The notes beneath the pieces are model-generated. The model was not told where the DNA came from. It searched no databases and worked only from the letters and a program-made list of their open reading frames with translations. The translations under genes were made by a program, and so were the position numbers. Positions 57,175 to 64,000 of a stretch of DNA of 64,000 bases are shown in pieces (position 1 is the stretch's first letter; the number at the start of each line of letters is the position of its first letter). This stretch comes from Gnetum montanum (taxonomy: Eukaryota; Streptophyta; Gnetopsida; Gnetales; Gnetaceae): positions 143,822 to 207,821 of the forward strand of contig MNCI01029535.1 in NCBI GenBank assembly GCA_015680685.1, written 5' to 3'.

Positions 57175-57748
57175 TGTCATGTCCCCATTCCCAAATGATG
57201 CTGCTACATAACAAAGATGATGCCTCTTCATAACAAGTGTTGTTATTATTGTAATAAGACTTGAAAGGGTAGTTGTAATTCAGACCCAAAAGGGCTTGTT
57301 GTAATAACAGACATGTCTCTTAAGGTAACCTTTGGGGGCTTGATCTAAGGCATTTATACCCAAGAAAAGGTTGTGCAAGCATGGATTGGTAAAGTTGGTA
57401 CAAGCAAGTCATGAGAGCTAGGTGAAGTGGAATAGGAAGTGGATTGGTCATCCCTTTTGATTAGGTTATAGACCTAACCATGGTGGCAGTGTTGGATTGC
57501 CTCTAAGGAATATATGCCAAAGGAAGAAAACCCCAAGGAACATTCTTAGAGCATGATCTAGATACACTATTCTATATCAATAACACATTCCTTTCTTATT
57601 CTCTTTTTGCACTATTTCCATTATTTCCTTTATGCATAATGTTGAATGTTACATATATTTGACATTTGATATATTATCTTCTTATGCATAATGTCTAATA
57701 TAATGTATATTTGATGTTTTCCATGACATCTAAGAATGGGATGTCACA
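57175..57748 (+). mobile_element. Solo-type LTR, 574 bp
   Basis: Ends are imperfect inverted repeats: TGTCATGTCCCCATTC at 57175 and GAATGGGATGTCACA at 57748, in TG...CA form. An internal TTTATACCC lies at 57353, and TCTATATCAATAA near 57580 suits R-U5 of a plus-strand LTR. No PBS or coding sequence follows. The flanking pentamers do not match, so boundaries are tentative. Confidence 0.5.
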
Positions 57749-57849
57749 CTAGTTCTAAAAGTCGAGCTAGATTAAAAATGTAAAAGTGCACATATTCAAA
57801 AAAAACTTAGCTAGGTCCCATTAAGTCCCATGAATATAAAGAAGAAGCT

Positions 57850-59206
57850 TGAGGATCATTAAACTTAGAAGAGGGGGATGAATAAGTTTCCCAAATAAAA
57901 AATTAATCAACCAAAGCACACACCAAATTTAATGTGGTTCCCCAACTTGGATAGTCTACACTCAAAGGGTAGATCACTTGCACACCTTTGGACTTTGTTT
58001 CTTCAAAAATATGATTTATAGGGAACCACAACCTTTACAAAGTTTGAGCTTCACTAAGGAGAGTCTCATTGTTGCAACAATTCTCAACCCCGCAAGGTCC
58101 CAACAAGCTCAATAGTGGTTTGAAGGGCATCACATCCTATATAACTCTAAGCTCTACTCTGGAGTGATTCAATGCCACGAATCCACTCAACTATGCATGG
58201 TTTGAATAAGCTTAGAATGTGATTTTTAGGATCCCACAACCTTTGCAACTTGAGCCTTACTATAGAGTGTTGTGGCACTATACCAACAATCAATCCCATA
58301 GGATCCCGACAAGCTCAAGAATGATGCCTTCCTACAAGAAGCACATCAACCCTATAGGACACTTAAAGATAAACAAAAATTACAAGGAGAGGATGTAACT
58401 AATTTTGCTGATCTTCATACTTTGAAGTATAACACACTTTTATCACTTACAATAATACAAAAGATATTATAATGAAGTAAAAGAATAATAGAATGATTCA
58501 AAAAATGATTACTTGAGGTTGACACTTGATCATTTTTTGAGATTGCACATTTTCCAAGAGAATGAAGTCTTCTTATAGCCTAAATGTTTTTGCATTCACT
58601 TTGGAATTCATAAAATGGCTATTTATTGGTTACTAAAGATGTCTTCTTCAAGATAAATATGTCTTTCTATATCAGACTTCCATTCGAAAGAGACATCTTC
58701 TCTACAAGGAAGACATCTACTATTTCTCAAAGATGTTTTTCTAAATTTGACCTCAAGTCTAGGGAGATGTCTACTATTTTTGGAAAATGTCTTTGGAAAG
58801 ACATCTCTTCTATAGGGGCCAAAAATAAAACTACTCATTTTGATGCTAGGAGCTTTTGGATGCCTCCAAACAAGTTCCCATAGATCTTATAACCTCCTAT
58901 ACTCATCAAAATATGCCAAAACATTGAAGACTCTTCATCAACAAAAATCAACACAAATAGACACATCTAGCTTGAATTCTTCATATTCATCCATGCTCCC
59001 TTGAGTTCTTGTGATTCTGAATTTGCTTGTGAGTTCTTGAGTCCTTTACCCTTGCTTCTAATTTGGTTATGAGGTCCTTGTCCATGCCTATTGTGAAGTT
59101 CTTATCCTAATCTTTGTTCTTAACAATGCTCTATGAAGTTATTGTTCATACTCTTACAACAATCATACAAACATCCTTTGTTCTCCATTTTTTTATGGTT
59201 TTGACA
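57850..59206 (-). mobile_element. LTR of a copia-type element H
   Basis: Minus-strand start TGTCAAAACC at 59206 equals G's LTR start. 57900-58360 is the reverse complement of 45040-45470 (for example TTGTGGGATCC and GGTGTGTGTGCTTTG-like words). AGACATCT modules lie at 58636-58805. 58740-58960 also matches F's U3. No intact gene. Confidence 0.75.
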
Positions 59207-59700
59207 TACCAAAAGGTCAAAAATCTTCCCCTTTTTGCTAATGTTTGAAACTTAAGATAATGGGTTGGTATAATTACAATATCACAATGTACTAAGCACA
59301 TCTTCCCCTTTTTATACATGAACAAAAAGGGAATGAAGGGGGATCACAATTCTAAGGATAATTTTATAGAATAAGAAGAAAAATTTGTTACTAAAGATAT
59401 CTCATTTTAAAACAAAAACATATAGCTATGGAGAGCCATTACATAATGAGCATATCCATTATCACATAAATCTCTCCCTTTGTATGGATAATACCCAAAA
59501 GAATCTAAACACCTGCAAAAATGTTTCATGATATAAATGTGCATGACATAAAATCATTTTTCAAGAGAACCAAGTGAGGAGTACACATTTCATTAATTTC
59601 ATATGGTTGATGAAGTAAAAGCTAGTTTTTATCAAGGGTGACCCTTCATTTGTTTACAACAAGAAGCACAACTCATCCAAGCCTTTCAATAGATACTCAA
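59207..59700 (-). other. 3' terminal interior of element H
   Basis: Minus strand AAAAAGGGGAAGA purine tracts (about 59230-59250 and 59300-59320) precede the LTR, as in SIRE/Maximus-type copia elements. Farther right (59330-59700) no protein match was recognised. Confidence 0.5.
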
Positions 59701-59766
59701 GAGCAAGTAACCTATCTCTAAACTAGTGATACCATGATTCTATAGTCATCTAACATTCTGATGAGT

Positions 59767-59868
59767 CACGATATCAGATCCTCGATATCAGGGCTGCGAT
59801 ATCAGGCCCTCAATATCAGATACATGATATTGGAGTTGACAAAGCGATATCAGGCATCTGATGTCAGA
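59767..59868. repeat. GATATCAG repeats in the LTR of element I
   Basis: Seven copies of GATATCAG or one-change variants, mostly 15-16 bp apart, just upstream of the TATA box. GATATC is itself a palindrome. Confidence 0.85.
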
Positions 59869-59883
59869 ACTTGTTGCATTGCA

Positions 59884-59891
59884 TATAAATA
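59884..59891 (+). promoter_or_regulatory. TATA box of element I LTR (TATAAATA)
   Basis: TATAAATA in GCATATAAATAAGAGG, 16 bp after the GATATCAG array. Confidence 0.65.
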
Positions 59892-60286
59892 AGAGGTAGG
59901 CGCACTTTGTTTGCATAGTTTTTCTTAGTCCCTTAACCGAACTATTGTAGTTTTTCCTTTTTAGAGTTAGAATTATTTCTGAGTTCCCACAGTATGATTC
60001 ATAAAGTAAACATATCCTTATTCAATAATTGTGTACCTGAGCACACCTTGTGTCTAGAAATAAAGACAAACTTTATGATAAACCTTGCAAAATTCAGAAT
60101 AGCTTATTTATTTCATTTAATGTTATTTACAGTTATTTAATACTTTCATTAGTTAATTGATGTTGTCTTTATTGAATTATTAAATTTTCAACAAGTAAGC
60201 ACACTCAGTACGACCACTTCGAGCATACATGGAACACTTGGTAACCTAGTAACAACTAGCATTTGGTAATCCCAGTAGTGTTACAC

Positions 60287-60758
60287 TGGTTCAGGATATG
60301 TCCAACAAGTGGGAGTAGATGATGGTGTTAGGACTAGTTAGAACATAGTTGATTAGTTGAATTAAATTAGTTACTTAATTATTCCATTTCTCCCTTTTAA
60401 GCACTAGGAACATAAATCATAAAAAACCATAAAAATCACATACCTCAAGTTTACTTAACCATACAATCATGACCATACAAGTAAGCTTGGGAATAAAATG
60501 ATAGCATAACTCACCCTAGTTCTGGGGTAAGCACATAAGCACTTAGTCCTTGGAGTTTGATCGGATCATGTGTGAATGCTCGTATTCATATGGTTGAGTG
60601 TAGGGGTACCTCGCCACTCATCGTTGGCATCATTTTCAGGGACTTTGTTGTTTGTGTGTTAGTTAGAACTTAGGAATCCTCCCATAGTTGGAACAAACCC
60701 TTAGGGTCAGTGACCCTACAATCATCAAAAAAGAGTATTGCAAATTGAATAATCAATC
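60287..60758 (+). other. PBS candidate and leader of element I
   Basis: TGGTTCAGGATATGTCC at 60287 starts with TGG one base after the putative LTR end; the tRNA is not identified. The rest of the leader to the gag ATG (60759) is non-coding. Confidence 0.4.
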
Positions 60759-62690
60759 ATGTCTCCTTCTTCTTATGAGAGTGCTTCACTGCCTAGGTTT
60801 GACACAATGAACAATTAGAGGCATAATACACATGATGATTCGCCAGTGCCCCAATAGTTTTGCTTGGTATATGCTCACCTCGATGAGTATGTACTAGACT
60901 TTACCTTTATCTTTCACCAGGATGAGCAGTTGTGATGGTGTGATTTAGAAGGTAACATAGTGTTACCTCTTGATCACTCAGTCCCAAGCATGCTTCTTCA
61001 TGCTCTTACACAAATTAGTTTGCAACACTTACAAGTAGAGTACGTTGTGCATGAACATGACTTGAGAGACTATCGACCCATTGAGGCACAACAACAAAGG
61101 GACTTACAATAGTTGAGAAATTACAAATCTATGAAGGGGAAGTGGTCTTAGGATGTTCCATATGTCATAAGTGAAAATGATGGTGGTGAACCTGCCTTAG
61201 GAAGTTTTCCACAAAATTATGTTCCTCTTGTTGACTTTGGTCAAGGGGTTGTGTATCAGAATCTTCACTCAACTATTCATAACCTAGATTTTGGTACCAA
61301 TGAACACAAAGGGTTTGAAAAAGGAACACGAACACATGACAAAGATGGACATTCTGATCGTAATCACGACCAAGGCCATGACCACCGAAGAGAAGGAAGT
61401 AGGCACCATCATGGTGCCAGTTCTCCTTCCTCTTTGCCTTCATCATGTCCTTTTCTCTCTCCTTCAGGATTTGAATGCAGTCGCAAACGAAAAGACCCTA
61501 AGGACAATGGTAAGTGAAATAGGGATCATAGATAAAATAGTTGAGAAAGGGGATGAGGGCATTCTAGAGAGACACATCACGAAAGAAGGGAGAGTAGGGA
61601 ACAACATAGGCATCATAGACATCATAGACAGTATGATCACAATGAACCGCTACTCACTACCAGGAGTATGTTAGATATAACTGAGGCTGTTATAATTCCA
61701 ACAAGGCACCAAAAAGATAGTAGGATCAAAAGGCTATACATGAATAACATCCCATGATTTGAAGGGGGATACAATGCTGATCCTCAAAACCATCTACAAG
61801 CATTTCACGATGCATGTGCCTTGCAAATAATAGAAAATGAGTGGAAAAAATTAAAGTTGTTTCCATGGAAATTGATCAAGGAAGAAGAAAGTTGATACCA
61901 ATCCTTAGAACTAGAATCCATTCATCAATGGAGTACCATGCTAGAGCTATTCAATGATAAGTATCAAACGTACTCTCGAGTGTCCAACTTGTCTAGGAAA
62001 ATCCAAGGATGGAAACTAGGAGGAAATGAACACTTGGATGCTACCATGGGCCAATATTATGCATTATTACATCATTTCCCTAGCCATGATTACTTGCAAA
62101 GGGAACAACTACGTCATCTCAAGGATGGGCTTAGGTACGAAACACAAAGAACGCTTGGGACTTATGCCCAAGAAAGGCTATATGAGCTCCAAGCCCATCA
62201 AATACAAAGATTGTTGGAGCAAGTTGCCAAGGAGGAAGGTGAGTTAAGGCAAAGAGAAAATATGGAGAAATACAATAGAGATCCTTCCCTCTAAAAGAAG
62301 GAAGTTAGATTTTGTGAAGATGAAGAAGAGTCACCACTTGAATAGATTATGAATAGGAAGACTTTGCCCATCCAAAAATGTGCATTAGAAGTCTTGGAAA
62401 AGGTAGATCAATTATGGAATTCCCAAGATGATAAATTTCAAACCGTTCTAAAAGTAGTAGAGGAGTCTAGAGAGCAAAGTAGTGATCGAGAGAGAAGGAA
62501 AAAGAAAGAAGTTGAATATGCACGTAACAAGGGTAAGGGCAAAGTTGCTGTCATTGAAGAGGTTGTGGATTCAAACATAGAAAATGATAGTAGATGTGAG
62601 ATATGCCAATATGACCATCCTAAGGGGTGTTACCTAGTAGTGTCACATCTACAAGAGTTTGGGGTGTATGCACTAAACCCATGATTAAAC
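60759..62690 (+). pseudogene. Gag of element I (Athila-like)
   Basis: The ATG at 60759 opens a frame that stays in register to 63788, interrupted by stops only. An Arg/His-rich region (about 61500-61630) precedes the capsid-like domain. That domain has NADPQNHLQAFHDACALQII, LKLFPWKL, a stop where Trp is expected (SWYQSL position), SIHQWSTMLELFNDKY, LDATMGQYYALLHHFPSHDY and LRHLKDGL. This is the order seen in Athila-type Gag. A partial knuckle CEICQYDHPKGC is at about 62597. Pieces: 61251-61517, 61938-62294, 62349-62684. Confidence 0.75.
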
Positions 62691-63788
62691 AGATGGCAAA
62701 CACCCCGAAGGTTACCTTATCCTCAAGGTAACCCAAGGCAATTCCACCAACCCTTGACCAATTATTCGAGTGGAATTCCACTGCAACTGAATGAACAATA
62801 TCAATAATGGAAACACCCATAATCATGGGGAATGCCATTACCACATTAATAGTACCCTTATCGTCAACCTGGACCATACAGGTACTATGTTTAGTAGCCA
62901 ATCTCTCCACATGACTTCACTAGTCACATCACCCCTCAGCCTCACTACTAGATCCATGAATACTATAGAACTCCTTCTCATAGGGGTGATGTTCCATAAA
63001 TGTACTATCCTTCTCATCCAACTACACCTCTTTCACCCTTATCTCCATTACCACCTACTTCAACTATGCAAGGTGAGCTTCCTGCCCAACTGCAACAACA
63101 TAACACTACAAGGGGTGTCAACTCTCAACCTACTATTGGTTTGGATAATTGATCAAAGAAGAGACCTTTCTTTAGAACCAACAGTCCAACCAAATCCTTA
63201 CAACCACAAGTGGCCAATTCTCCAAATGCCTCACCACCATTCGAATCTTCGGAGCTTCCTTCGAACTAGAAACCATGCCCAACACATACTGTCATGTTAA
63301 CCCACACAATCACCAATTGGATCAAAGTTGGCCATCTTCCTAAGAAATTATTTGATCCTGGAAGTCCTCTTATATATTTTCAAATCATTGGGAATGAACC
63401 TTGTAAATCTCTTTTGGACTCAGGTTCTCGTGTGAACTTAATTTCTCAAGAAATGTACAAAGGTTGGAATCTACCTCCACTAAAAAAGAGTAACATTCAT
63501 TTAGAGTTGGATGACCAGTCCATCACTATCCCATTAGGACTAGTGGAGGACATTGTCACCACTATTTGTGGGTGGTCGGATCCAGTCGATTTCCTAGTGA
63601 TCCAAGTCAATAACTGCAAGGGGGACTTCCCAATCATTATGGAAAGAGCATGGCTAAGAAAAATTGATGCATGCCTAGGAATATGTGATCTTTCCCTAGA
63701 AATCTTAAAAGAAAATACGTTTGGAAAGATTGAGAAGAAGAAAGTTCCATGTGTCGCATACAGTGACATAGGGTGTAACTACGTGTAG
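62691..63788 (+). pseudogene. Linker and aspartic protease of element I
   Basis: The Pro/Gln-rich linker (62691-63290) has several in-frame stops. The protease (63294-63788) is open for 164 codons. It has LLDSGSRVNLISQEMY with an intact D-S-G active site, then LDDQSITIPLGLVEDI, VDFLVIQV and the decayed flap-end IIMERAWL (I-L-G-R-P-W-L in relatives). Same frame as gag, as in elements with a Gag-Pol fusion. Confidence 0.8.
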
Positions 63789-64000
63789 AAGTCCTAGCTT
63801 GTAAAATGTTTAACATTACCTACATGCAACCAGTGTGCACAAGTAACGAATATACAAAGATGTCTGTATGTAGTAGCCATAAAATAGGAAGGCATCCAGT
63901 GGCTGACAATTGATAAAAATAGTAATTCAACTATATGCATGGAACCAACACAAAGCTTGACTTATGCTTATATCGATAACATAGATACATTAGAGAAAGT
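63789..64000 (+). other. Continuation of pol frame of element I to the window edge
   Basis: After the TAG at 63786 the same frame continues, with few stops, to 64000. RT is expected beyond the edge. Confidence 0.45.

Larger units (their letters stand above)
59763..60286 (+). mobile_element. 5' LTR of element I (boundaries approximate)
   Basis: Contains a CGATATCAG array (59767-59868), TATAAATA (59884-59891), AATAAAG (60058) and an end in GTGTTACA (60285). The left boundary is uncertain; TGAGTCACG at 59763 is a candidate. Confidence 0.5.

Noticed and set aside
57175-57748. Full LTR element with matching TSD at this LTR
   Set aside because: Flanking pentamers differ (TAGAT and CTAGT) and no PBS or PPT is adjacent, so only a solo-type LTR is claimed.
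1-64000. tRNA, rRNA or intact host genes
   Set aside because: No cloverleaf-like A/B box pairs, rRNA words or intact non-transposon coding series were seen on reading; a tRNAscan or Rfam run would be decisive.

Overview
This window looks like repeat-dominated nuclear DNA from a land plant with a large genome. The evidence is long Ty3/gypsy elements of the Tat type (with the extra archaeal-like RNase H), Ty1/copia LTRs, an Athila-like gag-protease, plant-sized GT-AG introns and heavy loss of CpG. I cannot name the species; a gymnosperm-like genome is one possibility. I found no intact host gene, tRNA, rRNA, prokaryotic gene or CRISPR array.

Layout (names A to I are mine). The left three quarters is a nest of insertions into one old minus-strand element, D. 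Element B (minus, about 1116-31748, TSD AATTT/AATTC) sits in an internal satellite of D. Element A (minus, 3123-21895, 18.77 kb, TSD GCTAT) sits in B. Element F (about 39764-43520) sits in D's 5' leader. A copia-type element G (plus, 44380-46654) and a further Tat relative C (minus, from about 46790) sit in D's 5' LTR. Element E (minus, from 50877) sits in C's satellite. E is broken in its reverse transcriptase at about 56994. A 574-bp solo-type LTR (57175-57748) and a copia LTR on the minus strand (H, about 57850-59206) follow. From about 59.76 kb to the right edge lies the 5' part of an Athila-like element I (plus): LTR, gag and protease.

Element A is the best preserved. Read on the minus strand it has: 5' LTR, PBS, leader repeats, gag, a repetitive Pro-rich linker, protease, minisatellite, a 4.8-kb block with a gene on the opposite strand, minisatellite, RT, RNase H, archaeal-like RNase H, integrase, a 37-bp repeat array, a PPT hairpin and the 3' LTR. 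The pol frame is continuous over about 2.9 kb, with several stop codons and one late frameshift. B and C have the same plan without any pol.

The most unusual content is that opposite-strand gene in A. It has its own TATA box (10180), seven GT-AG introns, a poly(A) signal (14950), an N-terminal region resembling an FCP1/NIF-type HAD phosphatase with altered catalytic residues, and coiled-coil exons. D shows a colinear arrangement. Two structural features also recur. A nested hairpin spans the polypurine tract/3' LTR junction in all four Tat elements whose junction is visible. Each element also repeats its own near-palindromic word in its LTR, and in most cases in its leader, internal satellite or intron as well.
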